Part shown: positions 44,292-52,599 of the stretch, in pieces
Numbering within the stretch: position 1 is the first letter of the stretch
How the letters are laid out: each line of letters opens with the position of its first letter
NCBI RefSeq assembly: GCF_011355085.1
Contig: NZ_VXCP01000056.1
Location: 63,126 to 115,724 of the forward strand
Origin: Pseudomonas akapageensis
GTDB lineage: Bacteria; Pseudomonadota; Gammaproteobacteria; Pseudomonadales; Pseudomonadaceae
Reading direction: 5' to 3'
DNA: 52,599 bases
Program-made: the position numbers and the translations under genes
Notes under the pieces: generated by a model
The model's database searches: none
The model's input: the letters and a program-made list of their open reading frames with translations, nothing else
Told to the model about the DNA's origin: nothing

Positions 44292-46220
44292 TTAGCATTT
44301 ATCGCCAGCCAAGGCTCGCTCTCCGGGCACCCAGCGCTGCAGAATTTGCTGTAAATCCGTCCGTTTGAACGGCTTGGCCAGATAATCGTTCATTCCCGCC
44401 TTGAGGCAGCGCTCGCGGTCGCCCTGCAAGGCATTGGCGGTCAAGGCAATAATCGGCAGCCAGCCGGTGCCGGGCAGCTCACGAATGCGCTCGGTGGCCT
44501 GATAGCCGTCGACGATCGGTAGTCGGCAGTCCATCAAGACGGCAGCGAAGCTGTGTTCCCTGACCTGATCGATGGCCTGGGCGCCGTCGCCCACCACGCA
44601 GACGTTGAAGCCCAGGCTGCGCAGCATCGCCTCGATCACCGCCTGATTGACCGGGTTGTCTTCCACCAGCAGGATGCGCCGGCCCTGGCCATTCTCGCTC
44701 AAGGTGGTGTGAGTCACCTTCGGCAATGAAGGCTGTTCGCCCAGGGCCAGGGGCATTTCCAGGGTGAACACCGAGCCACGGTTTTCTTCGCTTTGCGCGC
44801 GCAGGGTGCCGCCCATGCGTTCGGCCAGGGTGCGGGCGATCGACAGGCCCAGGCCCGTGCCCCCGTAACGGCGGGAGATGGAACTGTCGGCCTGCTGGAA
44901 GGCGACGAACATCATCTCCAGGCGCTCGGGGCTGATGCCGATGCCGGTGTCGCGGATCGTGCAGGTGAACCAGATCAGTTGATGATCCAGTACCTGCCAG
45001 TGGGGCTCGATGCTGACGCTGCCGGCCTCGGTGAATTTCAGCGCATTGCCGATCAGGTTGACCAGAACCTGGCGGATCCGGGTCGGGTCGCCTTCGACGT
45101 GCAACTGCTCGAACCCCGGCGGTGTCTGCAGGCTCAGTGCCAGGCCGCGCTGCTGGGCGCTGTGGGCGAAGGCCTGGGCGCAGCTGTTGATCAGCTCGGC
45201 AAGATTGAACGGAATGTGTTCGAGCTCCAGTGTCGTGCGCTCGATGCGCGAGAAATCCAGAATGTCATTGATCACCTTGAGCAGGTGTTCGGTCGATTCG
45301 GTGGCCAGGGCGGTGTACTCGCTCTGTTCATCGCTCATGGCGGTGGTTTCGAGCAGCTGCAGCATGCCCAGGACGCCGTTCATGGGCGTGCGCAGTTCAT
45401 GGCTCATCATGGCCAGGAATTCCGACTTGGCGTTGTTGGCGCGCTCGGCTTCCTCGCGGGTCTTGATCAACTGCGCCATGGCGCTCTGTTGCTCATGGCT
45501 GGCCTGCTCCAGGCCCTGTGCCAGGTTATTGATGTGCTGGGCCAGATCGCCCAGCTCGGCATCGTCGACGATCGGCAGCGGCGCCTTGAAATCGCCTTCC
45601 TGGATCGCCTTGACCGCATGGCCCATGTCGCTGATCGGCTTGGACAGGCTCAAGGCCAGACGCCGGGCCAGCCAGAAGGTGAACAGCAGGGCGAACAACG
45701 CCAGGATGGCCGCCTTGAACAGGATTTCCTGCTGGCGCTGGTTGAAGGCGTCATTGGACATGCCGACGATCACGCGCCCCAGATAATCTTCGGCGGTGTT
45801 GGGCAGGGGCTGACTGGCGCCTTGCAAGAAGTCGTTCTGCAGTTTTATTCGCTGCAGGCGAATGGGCGCCTGGAACACCTCGACCAATTGTGCGTGCGTT
45901 TGAGCTGCCCCGGGTTGCTCGACCGACACCAGGGTATGGTTGGCGTTGTCCTGAACCTCGAGAAAACGCACATGGGGAATGGCCATGGTCGCGCGCATCA
46001 GGCTTTCCAGCACTTCGTTGTTGCCGGAAATCACCCCGTATTCGGACGCCGGTGCCAGCTGATTGGCGATCAGCTGGCCGGTGTGGTTCATTTCCTGGTG
46101 CAGGTCCTGCAGGCGCACGAAGGTAAAGAAGCTGATCAGCAGCAGCGTCAACAGCAGCGCCGGGCCCAGGCAGAGGATCTGCGTGCGGGTGTGGATGTCC
46201 CAGCTCAGGCGCAGGCTCAT
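44292..46220 (-). CDS. Hybrid sensor histidine kinase (PA1611-like)
   Basis: A 642-residue inner-membrane hybrid kinase. Two membrane helices (about 15-36 and 168-190) flank a periplasmic sensor; a HAMP domain follows (about 190-240), then the phospho-His H274 (MSHELRTPMNG), ATPase motifs (N392-region GNALKFTE, DTGIGI, GGTGLGLSI) and a receiver with phospho-Asp D564 and K616 (KPF). It has no Hpt domain, so it needs an external one; its P. aeruginosa equivalent PA1611 works with HptB and contacts RetS. ATG 46220 has AAAGGAGA upstream and overlaps the stop of the binding-protein gene (ATGA). This makes a ligand-binding partner plausible. Confidence 0.9.
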   Translation of the reverse strand: MSLRLSWDIHTRTQILCLGPALLLTLLLISFFTFVRLQDLHQEMNHTGQLIANQLAPASEYGVISGNNEVLESLMRATMAIPHVRFLEVQDNANHTLVSVEQPGAAQTHAQLVEVFQAPIRLQRIKLQNDFLQGASQPLPNTAEDYLGRVIVGMSNDAFNQRQQEILFKAAILALFALLFTFWLARRLALSLSKPISDMGHAVKAIQEGDFKAPLPIVDDAELGDLAQHINNLAQGLEQASHEQQSAMAQLIKTREEAERANNAKSEFLAMMSHELRTPMNGVLGMLQLLETTAMSDEQSEYTALATESTEHLLKVINDILDFSRIERTTLELEHIPFNLAELINSCAQAFAHSAQQRGLALSLQTPPGFEQLHVEGDPTRIRQVLVNLIGNALKFTEAGSVSIEPHWQVLDHQLIWFTCTIRDTGIGISPERLEMMFVAFQQADSSISRRYGGTGLGLSIARTLAERMGGTLRAQSEENRGSVFTLEMPLALGEQPSLPKVTHTTLSENGQGRRILLVEDNPVNQAVIEAMLRSLGFNVCVVGDGAQAIDQVREHSFAAVLMDCRLPIVDGYQATERIRELPGTGWLPIIALTANALQGDRERCLKAGMNDYLAKPFKRTDLQQILQRWVPGERALAGDKC

Positions 46221-47116
46221 GGGCGGGTTTCTCCTTTGGCCAGGGCGTTGGCGACGGCCAGCTCGTCGATCGGTTCGATGTCGAGCGAGCGGGCGACTTG
46301 CGCGTTGCTCGCCACTTTGAAGCGGTTGGGGTACAGCGTGCGCGGCCAACTGGCGGGAGGGCGGTCGAGCAAATCATCGACGATGGCCAGCCAGTCGGCC
46401 TGGTCGCTGTAGGTACTGGCCAGGCTGCCGGCCTTGACGAAGGCGGCATTGGGACCGATCAGCGCCCGTTTCCCGGCGTAGCTGCTGAGCAGCAGGCTTT
46501 TCGCGGTCTTGGGGTTGTACAGGTCCGCATCGTCCAGGCCCAGCAGTACATCGCATTCTCCGAGCAGTGTTTGCACGGCGTGATTGTCCGTGGTGTCGGT
46601 CCAGAACTGAGTGACGATTTCCAGCCCCAGGGGAGCGGCCGCCTTGCGCAATTCATCCAGCAGAAATGCACTGTTGCGCCCATAAAGCACGCCGATGCGC
46701 CTGGCTGCTGGCAGAATCATGCGCGCCAGATTCACCTGGCGGGACAATGGCGGGTCGCTCCACAGCAGGCTCAACCGGCCCGGGCGGTAGCTGCCCAGGC
46801 GTTGCCTGGCCTGGATCCGGCTGATGCGCATCACCAGGGTCGACGGCCCCCGGGCCTCCTGCAAGCGCCAGTCCAGGCTGGGTCCGTCGAGCAGGATCAA
46901 CCGCGTGGCGTCGGGCAGCCGCCCGGGCACCGGCAGGTCCGCGAGCAATCTGAAATGGACCTGATCCTGGGGGCGCCGCTTGCTCAGTTCCGCGGTGAAG
47001 GCGCGTATGCCTGGACTGTCTTCGATGGCGGTAAGCAACACATCGGCAGCATGCACGGAAGAGGCCAGCAGCAGGCTCACCACGCTCAGCCAGAACAGAC
47101 ATCGACTCAGGACCAT
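46217..47116 (-). CDS. Periplasmic ABC-type substrate-binding protein
   Basis: A 299-residue exported protein of the ABC_sub_bind type (PF04392-like). A signal peptide (CLFWLSVVSLLLASSVHA) is followed by VLLTAIEDSPGIRAF, the RRIGVLYGRNS motif near 155 and ALIGPNAAFVKAGSLASTY near 225. The start is taken at ATG 47116, which has no clear ribosome site; the longer frame to 47413 overlaps gpsA and is rejected. It is coupled to the hybrid kinase by a 4-base overlap and has no transporter genes, so it likely feeds a signal to the kinase rather than taking up solute. Confidence 0.8.
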   Translation of the reverse strand: MVLSRCLFWLSVVSLLLASSVHAADVLLTAIEDSPGIRAFTAELSKRRPQDQVHFRLLADLPVPGRLPDATRLILLDGPSLDWRLQEARGPSTLVMRISRIQARQRLGSYRPGRLSLLWSDPPLSRQVNLARMILPAARRIGVLYGRNSAFLLDELRKAAAPLGLEIVTQFWTDTTDNHAVQTLLGECDVLLGLDDADLYNPKTAKSLLLSSYAGKRALIGPNAAFVKAGSLASTYSDQADWLAIVDDLLDRPPASWPRTLYPNRFKVASNAQVARSLDIEPIDELAVANALAKGETRP

Positions 47117-47233
47117 GCTAGAACGCCAGATGTTAAATGAGGTATGACTTCCAGCCGCGCATGGTAACCGAGGTGTCAGACATTTCCAGCCGCTGAATCG
47201 GTCATACCCACTGGTCGACGCAGTATCGCACCG

Positions 47234-47239
47234 TATAAT
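47234..47239 (+). promoter_or_regulatory. -10 box of the gpsA promoter
   Basis: A perfect TATAAT lies 40 bases before the gpsA ATG. The -35 region (TGGTCG, 16 bases upstream) is poor. The shared region with the divergent binding-protein gene is 163 bases. Confidence 0.5.
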
Positions 47240-47279
47240 GCAAGGCATCGCCACTTTTATTGGTTTTAATGGATTGGAT

Positions 47280-48305
47280 ATGACTGAACAGCAGCCTGTT
47301 GCAGTTCTTGGAGGGGGTAGTTTCGGTACCGCCGTGGCGAATCTGCTGGCAGAGAACGGCCTGGGCGTGCGGCAGTGGATGCGCGACCCCGAACAGGCCG
47401 AGGCGATGCGCACTCATCGCGAAAATCCGCGCTACCTCAAGGGCATCAAGGTGCACGCCGGGGTCGAGCCTGTCACCGATCTGCTGGCGACCTTGCAGGC
47501 CTGCGACCTGATCTTCGTCGCCCTGCCGTCCAGCGCGTTGCGCGCAGTGCTGGCGCCCCATGCCGACTGCCTCAAGGGCAAGCTGCTGGTCAGCCTGACC
47601 AAGGGCATCGAAGCGCACACTTTCAAGCTGATGAGCGAAATCCTCCAGGAAATCGCCCCGGATGCCCGCATCGGCGTGCTTTCGGGCCCCAACCTGGCCC
47701 GTGAAGTGGCCGAGCACGCGTTGACCGCAACGGTGGTCGCCAGCGAAGACGACGAACTCTGCCAGCGCGTCCAGGAGGCCCTGCACGGGCGCACCTTCCG
47801 GGTCTACGCCAGCAACGACCGCTTCGGCGTCGAGCTGGGCGGTGCCTTGAAGAACGTCTACGCCATCATCGCCGGCATGGCGGTGGCCCTGGGCATGGGC
47901 GAGAACACCAAGAGCATGCTGATTACCCGCGCCCTGGCGGAAATGACCCGCTTTGCCGTGAGCCTGGGCGCCAACCCCATGACGTTCCTGGGGCTGGCCG
48001 GGGTCGGCGACCTGATCGTTACCTGTTCCTCGCCCAAGAGCCGCAATTACCAGGTCGGGTTCGCCCTGGGCGAAGGCCTGAGCCTGGAAGAGGCGGTCAC
48101 CCGGCTTGGCGAAGTGGCCGAAGGCGTCAACACCCTCAAGGTACTCAAGGCCAGGGCCCAGGAGCTGCAGGTGTACATGCCGCTGGTCGCGGGTTTGCAT
48201 GCGATCCTGTTCGAAGGGCGCACCCTCAATCAGGTGATCGAGCTGCTGATGCGCGGCGAGCCGAAAACCGATGTCGATTTCATTTCCACCAGCGGTTTCA
48301 TTTGA
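47280..48305 (+). CDS. gpsA: Glycerol-3-phosphate dehydrogenase [NAD(P)+]
   Basis: A 341-residue cytosolic enzyme that reduces dihydroxyacetone phosphate to sn-glycerol 3-phosphate for phospholipid synthesis. The NAD(P) motif GGGSFGTA is at residues 11-18, the catalytic Lys is K191 (GGALKNVYAI), and GVGDLIVTC and SRNYQVG follow. The ATG at 47280 gives the family N-terminus. The DUF4389 gene follows by 17 bases, so a gpsA-DUF4389-sixA operon is likely. Confidence 0.96.
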   Translation: MTEQQPVAVLGGGSFGTAVANLLAENGLGVRQWMRDPEQAEAMRTHRENPRYLKGIKVHAGVEPVTDLLATLQACDLIFVALPSSALRAVLAPHADCLKGKLLVSLTKGIEAHTFKLMSEILQEIAPDARIGVLSGPNLAREVAEHALTATVVASEDDELCQRVQEALHGRTFRVYASNDRFGVELGGALKNVYAIIAGMAVALGMGENTKSMLITRALAEMTRFAVSLGANPMTFLGLAGVGDLIVTCSSPKSRNYQVGFALGEGLSLEEAVTRLGEVAEGVNTLKVLKARAQELQVYMPLVAGLHAILFEGRTLNQVIELLMRGEPKTDVDFISTSGFI

Positions 48306-48322
48306 GTCTCAAGGAGCAGGGC

Positions 48323-48664
48323 ATGAATCAATCCACGCAAGAACGTGAATCCATCGTATTGCGCATCCTCTGGATGCTGGTCTTCCTGCTGATCTGGCAA
48401 GTGGCGCAAACCCTGTTGGGTGTCGTGGTACTGGTGCAGGTGGTGTATCGCCTGTTCTACGGTGCACCGAGCGCCAGCCTGATGAACTTCGGCGACAGCC
48501 TCAGCCAGTTCCTGGCCCAGATCGGCCGTTTCGGCAGCTTCCACAGCGACCAGAAGCCCTGGCCGTTTGCCGACTGGCCGACCCCGCGCGCACCGGAAGG
48601 CGAGGCCGCCCATCAAGTGCCGCCGGCCGCGCACCCGGTGCGCGACGAGGAACCCAAGCTATGA
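48323..48664 (+). CDS. DUF4389 domain-containing membrane protein
   Basis: A 113-residue protein with one long hydrophobic region (RILWMLVFLLIWQVAQTLLG and on to VVLVQVVYRLFYG), then a conserved amphipathic stretch (FGDSLSQFLAQIGRF) and a Pro-rich tail. It matches DUF4389 and has no known function. The ATG at 48323 has AAGGAG 8 bases before it. Its stop overlaps the sixA start (ATGA). Confidence 0.87.
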   Translation: MNQSTQERESIVLRILWMLVFLLIWQVAQTLLGVVVLVQVVYRLFYGAPSASLMNFGDSLSQFLAQIGRFGSFHSDQKPWPFADWPTPRAPEGEAAHQVPPAAHPVRDEEPKL

Positions 48665-49143
48665 AACTCTGGGTGCTGCGCCACGGTCAGGCCGAGCCGC
48701 AAACCCGCACCGATGCCGAGCGCGAGCTGACCGCCCACGGTCGCGAAGAGGTGTTGCGCAGTGCGGCGAAGCTGCTGGGGCAACCACTCGATGCCATCTA
48801 CGCCAGCCCCTTCGTGCGCACCCGGCAGACCGCCGAACTGGTGCGCGAAGCCCTGGGCCTGGACGAACCGGCAAGACTGGTGCCCTGGCTGATCGGCGAT
48901 ACCGATCCGAAGGCGATCATTGCCGAACTGGACGACCTGGAAAAAGCGGGCCTCAAGCATGTGCTGCTGGTCAGCCACCAGCCCCTGGTGAGCCTGTTGA
49001 TCGGGCTGCTCGAAGACGGGCAGTCCCGCGAACTCCCCAGCATGCACACCGCCAGTCTGGCCGAGCTCGAAGGTGACTGGGCCATGGCCGGGGCCATGCG
49101 CCTGTGCGGTATCAGCCACCCTGAGGGCTCGGGTCATCGATAG
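48661..49143 (+). CDS. sixA: Phosphohistidine phosphatase SixA
   Basis: A 160-residue histidine-phosphatase-fold protein. The catalytic motif is R7-H8-G9 (WVLRHGQAE), with the second His in SHQPLVS (about residue 109). SixA removes phosphate from Hpt-domain histidines (e.g. of ArcB) and from the PTS-Ntr protein NPr in E. coli; its target here is unknown. The start overlaps the DUF4389 stop. The end overlaps the convergent fimbrial gene by 10 bases. Confidence 0.92.
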   Translation: MKLWVLRHGQAEPQTRTDAERELTAHGREEVLRSAAKLLGQPLDAIYASPFVRTRQTAELVREALGLDEPARLVPWLIGDTDPKAIIAELDDLEKAGLKHVLLVSHQPLVSLLIGLLEDGQSRELPSMHTASLAELEGDWAMAGAMRLCGISHPEGSGHR

Positions 49144-50225
49144 CTGATGGTGAAGTTCAGTGCGCCCTCGGCCCGGCCCGGGCGCACGGTGGCTTCGGTC
49201 TGGTAGAAGCGGGCCTGGAACGGCAGCACCGTATCGCCTGACGGCGAGAGCTGGATGACTGGCACATCGGTATTCAAGGTGACCGGTGTCATACCGTCGC
49301 CTTGCAACATCTGGATCCCCAACCCTTCTGCCGTCGAGTCACTGGTCAGGCTGAACAGGCCGCGATCGGGTTCGATGGGCAGTGAGCCGCGAGCACCCTC
49401 CAGGCGGATATGCGCGCGGGCGACGCTGCCGTTGGGATCGTCTTCGCAGTTGTTCAGGGTGATCTGAAAGGGCACCGGCGCGGTGGTAAAACCCGGGCCC
49501 GTGAAGTCGCCCAGGTCCCACTCGCCCAACTGCACCGGGTCAGCGCTTACGGCGCGGCTGGTCAGGCTGCATTGGGCCTGGATCACCGTCCCGGTCAAAT
49601 GATAACCAAAAGCCCTGCCGACATCGGTGAACGTCCCGCTGAACAGCTCTCGCCCGTCCAGTGCTTGTGGCCCCGCCGCGATGGGTCCGGTTTTGACCAG
49701 TGTGACGTAGCTGCGGATGACCGCCAAGGGGATGAAGGTGGCGCCGGCATGCTGTTCATGAAACCCGTCGAAGGGGACGGTCGGTGAGCCATTGGGGACG
49801 AAGGCGTTGCTGGCCCTGCCGTCGAAGGGATGCTGCAAACGTATGCGCACGCCGATGCCGGGTATGTTGGTTTGCAGGACCTTGCCGGTGACGTCTTCGC
49901 CATTGATCGGCGGCAGGCTGCCGGGAAACACCGGTACGCTGGGGTTCACGCCCACGGTCAGGCGCACGCTGCCGTCATTCCAGCAGTACATGGTGACCCC
50001 TTGATCATTGCCGCGTTGCAGAAAGCGATCGACCGCGCCGATGGGCGTGCCGATGGGCGCATCGCGCGGTACCCAGAGCGTGCCGGCGTCCAGATTGAAG
50101 GACATTGGGCCAGGCCTGCCATCCAGCCACCAACAACCGAGCTGGTCGTCGGCCATGGCGTTGAGCGAATGGATGCTCGCGGCCAGCAGGCCCAGGCAAG
50201 TGAATAAGCGACGGGTTGCAGTCAT
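49134..50225 (-). CDS. Fimbrial tip-like subunit of a chaperone-usher system
   Basis: A 363-residue exported protein. A signal peptide (LFTCLGLLAASIHSLNA) is followed by an N-terminal domain (about 30-220) and a C-terminal pilin-like domain with the fimbrial features: Cys pair in QCSLTSRAV...LNNCEDD, VQLGEWDL, and the terminal beta strand ALNFTISYR. Two-domain length (about twice a pilin) suggests a tip adhesin. It starts at ATG 50225 (AGGAAA 9 bases before it). It is downstream of the usher, 58 bases apart, so the cluster order is usher then tip; the chaperone and major pilin would lie right of the window. Confidence 0.85.
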   Translation of the reverse strand: MTATRRLFTCLGLLAASIHSLNAMADDQLGCWWLDGRPGPMSFNLDAGTLWVPRDAPIGTPIGAVDRFLQRGNDQGVTMYCWNDGSVRLTVGVNPSVPVFPGSLPPINGEDVTGKVLQTNIPGIGVRIRLQHPFDGRASNAFVPNGSPTVPFDGFHEQHAGATFIPLAVIRSYVTLVKTGPIAAGPQALDGRELFSGTFTDVGRAFGYHLTGTVIQAQCSLTSRAVSADPVQLGEWDLGDFTGPGFTTAPVPFQITLNNCEDDPNGSVARAHIRLEGARGSLPIEPDRGLFSLTSDSTAEGLGIQMLQGDGMTPVTLNTDVPVIQLSPSGDTVLPFQARFYQTEATVRPGRAEGALNFTISYR

Positions 50226-50283
50226 AGCGATGTTTCCTGGTGGGCGGGCGCGAAGCACGGGCTTTCGCGCCTTTCGATGGGGG

Positions 50284-52599
50284 TTAGCGACAGGTCAGCG
50301 TCTGCAGGCGATAGCCCTGGGCCTGTTGCATGCTGTCCGGGTCGACGGCCAGCTGGCACTGCTGCCCGGCCTGCTCGCCCCAGCGCACGTGGAGTGTCTG
50401 TGCCTGGGCATGGGTCGCGATCAGTGCCTGACCGGCCTGGCCGACCACGGCCAGCGGGTTGCCGTCGCCATCGCTGACCTGGGCACCAAAGGGCAGGGGG
50501 CTGCCATCGGCCTGCAACCCGGTAATCACCAGGCGGGTGACCGAGCGGGCGTCGAAACGGGTCTTGACCACCGCCCCCCGGCGCGGCACCACCTGCGCCG
50601 AGCCATTGTCGATCTCGACGTCCGGCCCGAGCTGGTCGGTTTGCAGCACCACCTGATTGACCCGGTAAGGGCGCATGTGCGGCGCCAGCGCGTAACCGCG
50701 CTGGTTGGTCACGACCCCCGGTGCGTTCTCGACGCCCACGCCAGCGACGCCGGGCACTTCGACCAGGGCCGTGGTTTCGCCCAGGTACGGCCCGAGCTCG
50801 ATGCCATCGGCGTGCAGCAGCACGGCACCGCTGGCGTTGAGCGACAGGTTGCGGTAGTCGCGACCCTGGGTGTAACCGGCGCCCAGGCCCGCGTAGGCGC
50901 TCTGGTAGCCCAGCGACAGGGCGCCGGATTGCTGCTGTTGCTCGTCATTGCTGACCGACGCGCGGTAGTTCAGGCGGTTGTCGTCGGCCCCGCCGCTGAG
51001 GCTGGCCCGTTGGCTATGGCGCCCGGCATTGTCCTGGAAGTCGAAGGTGGCATTGCTCGACGGACCGAAGTCCAGCGGCACCGATACACTCAGGCCGAGC
51101 AAGCGGCTGTCGCGGTTGCGGTCGTCGAGCGACTGGGAGGCGAACAGGTTGTAGCTGACATTGCGATACTGGGTGTTGAACTGGAACTGATACTGGCGCT
51201 GTTGGTCGTTGCGGTTCCAGTAGTCGTCCTGGGACAGGGTCAGGCTCAGCGAGCTGCGTTGGCCGACGTTCTGGTACACCGAGGCCTCCAGGCGGCTGCG
51301 GCGGTTGCCCTGAAACGTCGAAGGCGCGCTGCGCTGGCGCACCGCCTCGTCGAAGTCGCGGTAGCCTTCGGTGGAGTAGCGGTAACCGGCGAAGCGCAGG
51401 TTGGTGCGGGTCTGGAAGGATTTGCCGTAGCGGGCGGCGAAACTCTGGCCCTGGACCTGGCCGATCTCGTTGCCCAGTTCGCTGCGCGATTGGGTGACAT
51501 CCAACGACAGCGCGCCGATCGCGCCAAAGTCCCGGGCCACGCCCAGGGTGCCGGCATGGTAGAAATCGCTGGCCAGCCAGCCGCCGTACAGGGTCGAGTT
51601 CCAGCCGCTGCCCCGGGCCAGGGTGCCTTGCCACAGCAGCGGGTCGTCCAGGTGGTCGGCGCCGTTGTAGCGGCCCAGGGCCGCGCTGTAGCGCCAGACC
51701 CCTTCACGCAACAGGTTGCCGAGGGTGGCATAGGGCTGGGTGAACCGGCGCACCTGGCCGTCGGCTTCGGTCAGGACGATTTCCAGCTCGCCGCTGCCTC
51801 CAGCCAGGCCCAGGTCGTCGATTTCATAGGGGCCGGGGGCGACGTAGGTGGAATAGATGGGGTAGCCGTTCTGCAGCACTTCGAGCTTGGCCCGGGTTTG
51901 CGCCACGCCGCGAATGATCGGCGCATAGCCTTGCAGCACGTCGGGCAGCATGCCCAGGTCCGAGGCCACCAGCACGCCCTTGAACGGCAGGCTGCGAAAC
52001 ACGTCGCCGCCGGTGAAGGTCTCGCCCAGGGTCAGGTTGGCGCGGGTGCCGGGCAGGTCGCGCTGGGCATAGGTGTAGGCGCGGGTCCACTGGCGGTCGC
52101 CGTCTTCGTCCTGGCGCAGGGCGTGGTTGCTGCGCAGGCGCCAGGCACCGAGGTTAACGCCGCTGTTGAGGTACAGGTCCTGGCTGCTGCTGTTGCCCCG
52201 GGTACGGCTGCTGTTGTGCTGGGCCGAGGCCTGGTAATTGATGAAGGCGGCATTGATGCCGTAGTCCCAGCGCTCGGGGTCGACGTAACCGACCACGTCC
52301 CGGCGCAGGGCGATTTGCGGGATGGAGATCGACAACAGCAACTGGCCGCTGTCGAACGCCATCTGGGCACCGGGCACGAACGCCGGCAGGTCGACGCAGC
52401 TGACCGACGCCGGCAGCGGCTCGGCCAGGCTGTCGAGCTTGAGCCCCATTTCGCCGAGCAGTTCGGCGCTCAGGCAAGGCTGCAGGCCGGTGCCATCCGC
52501 GCCTTCGCTGAAGTCGATCTCGCGCTGGCCGAAATCGCTGAGGTTGACCTGGATCTCGACCCGGTAGCGCCCGGCGGCCAGTTCATTGCTGCTGCCCAG
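50284..52599 (-). CDS. Fimbrial outer-membrane usher, 5' end missing at window edge
   Basis: At least 771 residues of a FimD/PapC-type usher, open to the right edge, so the start is outside. The N-terminal chaperone-binding domain (GRYRVEIQVNLSDFGQREI, then LQPCLSAELLGEMGL) is almost complete. The plug and beta-barrel follow (AINAAFINYQA, LGDTFTGGDVF-like LGETFTGGDVF, PFKGVLVASD, MLPDVLQGYAPIIRG). The C-terminal domains end with PFGAQVSDGDG and paired cysteines in the last 40 residues. It exports and assembles fimbrial subunits at the outer membrane. The frame is intact. Confidence 0.93.
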   Translation of the reverse strand: MGSSNELAAGRYRVEIQVNLSDFGQREIDFSEGADGTGLQPCLSAELLGEMGLKLDSLAEPLPASVSCVDLPAFVPGAQMAFDSGQLLLSISIPQIALRRDVVGYVDPERWDYGINAAFINYQASAQHNSSRTRGNSSSQDLYLNSGVNLGAWRLRSNHALRQDEDGDRQWTRAYTYAQRDLPGTRANLTLGETFTGGDVFRSLPFKGVLVASDLGMLPDVLQGYAPIIRGVAQTRAKLEVLQNGYPIYSTYVAPGPYEIDDLGLAGGSGELEIVLTEADGQVRRFTQPYATLGNLLREGVWRYSAALGRYNGADHLDDPLLWQGTLARGSGWNSTLYGGWLASDFYHAGTLGVARDFGAIGALSLDVTQSRSELGNEIGQVQGQSFAARYGKSFQTRTNLRFAGYRYSTEGYRDFDEAVRQRSAPSTFQGNRRSRLEASVYQNVGQRSSLSLTLSQDDYWNRNDQQRQYQFQFNTQYRNVSYNLFASQSLDDRNRDSRLLGLSVSVPLDFGPSSNATFDFQDNAGRHSQRASLSGGADDNRLNYRASVSNDEQQQQSGALSLGYQSAYAGLGAGYTQGRDYRNLSLNASGAVLLHADGIELGPYLGETTALVEVPGVAGVGVENAPGVVTNQRGYALAPHMRPYRVNQVVLQTDQLGPDVEIDNGSAQVVPRRGAVVKTRFDARSVTRLVITGLQADGSPLPFGAQVSDGDGNPLAVVGQAGQALIATHAQAQTLHVRWGEQAGQQCQLAVDPDSMQQAQGYRLQTLTCR

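Noticed and set aside
46217..47413. 398-residue version of the binding protein starting at 47413
   Set aside because: It would overlap gpsA and its promoter; the signal peptide starts at 47116.

Overview
The window looks like chromosomal DNA of a fluorescent Pseudomonas, most likely of the P. fluorescens group. The evidence is the high-GC codon use, Pseudomonas-specific families (PA1571 family, DUF6124, DUF3859), two REP repeat families typical of this group, and a backbone order (gltA, sdhCDAB, sucAB-lpdG-sucCD, brnQ, DUF599, htpG, dienelactone hydrolase, fabBA, hybrid kinase, gpsA, sixA) that matches, as I remember it, the PA1571-PA1614 part of P. aeruginosa. A dsb block and an ETF block, which sit elsewhere in P. 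aeruginosa, are inserted into it. I saw no tRNA, rRNA, CRISPR array, integrase or transposase.

Left part (1-20760): a small PA1571-family gene, an ABC exporter half-transporter, the nucleoside phosphorylase ppnP, a DEDDh exonuclease, a TetR regulator and a lone periplasmic binding protein. Then comes the disulfide block dsbG-dsbE(tlpA)-dsbD2, facing away from the two-component genes dsbR-dsbS (the copper-responsive DsbRS system of P. aeruginosa; its key sensor residue Cys82 is conserved here). A degenerate receiver protein, ETF-ubiquinone oxidoreductase divergent from etfBA, an envelope trio (binding protein, DUF4398 lipoprotein, OmpA-like lipoprotein), a MocR regulator, a small exported protein, a YkgJ protein and a START-domain protein follow.

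Centre (20780-33880): the citric acid cycle block. gltA is divergent from sdhCDAB-sucAB-lpdG-sucCD, all complete and with intact catalytic residues. It encodes citrate synthase, succinate dehydrogenase, 2-oxoglutarate dehydrogenase and succinyl-CoA ligase. Two strong hairpins without U-tracts lie between sdhB and sucA and between sucB and lpdG.

Right part (33880-52599): REP elements, a DUF6124 gene preceded by about 240 bases of unusual structured sequence, a branched-chain amino acid carrier, a DUF599 membrane protein, a small lipoprotein, two overlapping PaaI-like thioesterases, htpG, a dienelactone hydrolase, a DUF3859 protein, fabB-fabA (unsaturated fatty acid synthesis), a hybrid histidine kinase coupled to an upstream periplasmic binding protein, gpsA, a DUF4389 protein, sixA, and the 3' end of a chaperone-usher fimbrial cluster (tip-like subunit plus an usher cut by the window edge).

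The strongest candidate for something undescribed is the leader of the DUF6124 gene (34423-34660). It carries three copies of a TCTAGGGA...CTTCCAC unit in alternating orientation that can form mutually exclusive stems. Smaller leads are phased repeats in the dsbD/dsbR promoter region, a PsrA-like site between the ETF operons, phased PhoB-box-like repeats before the DUF3859 gene, and MocR direct repeats.
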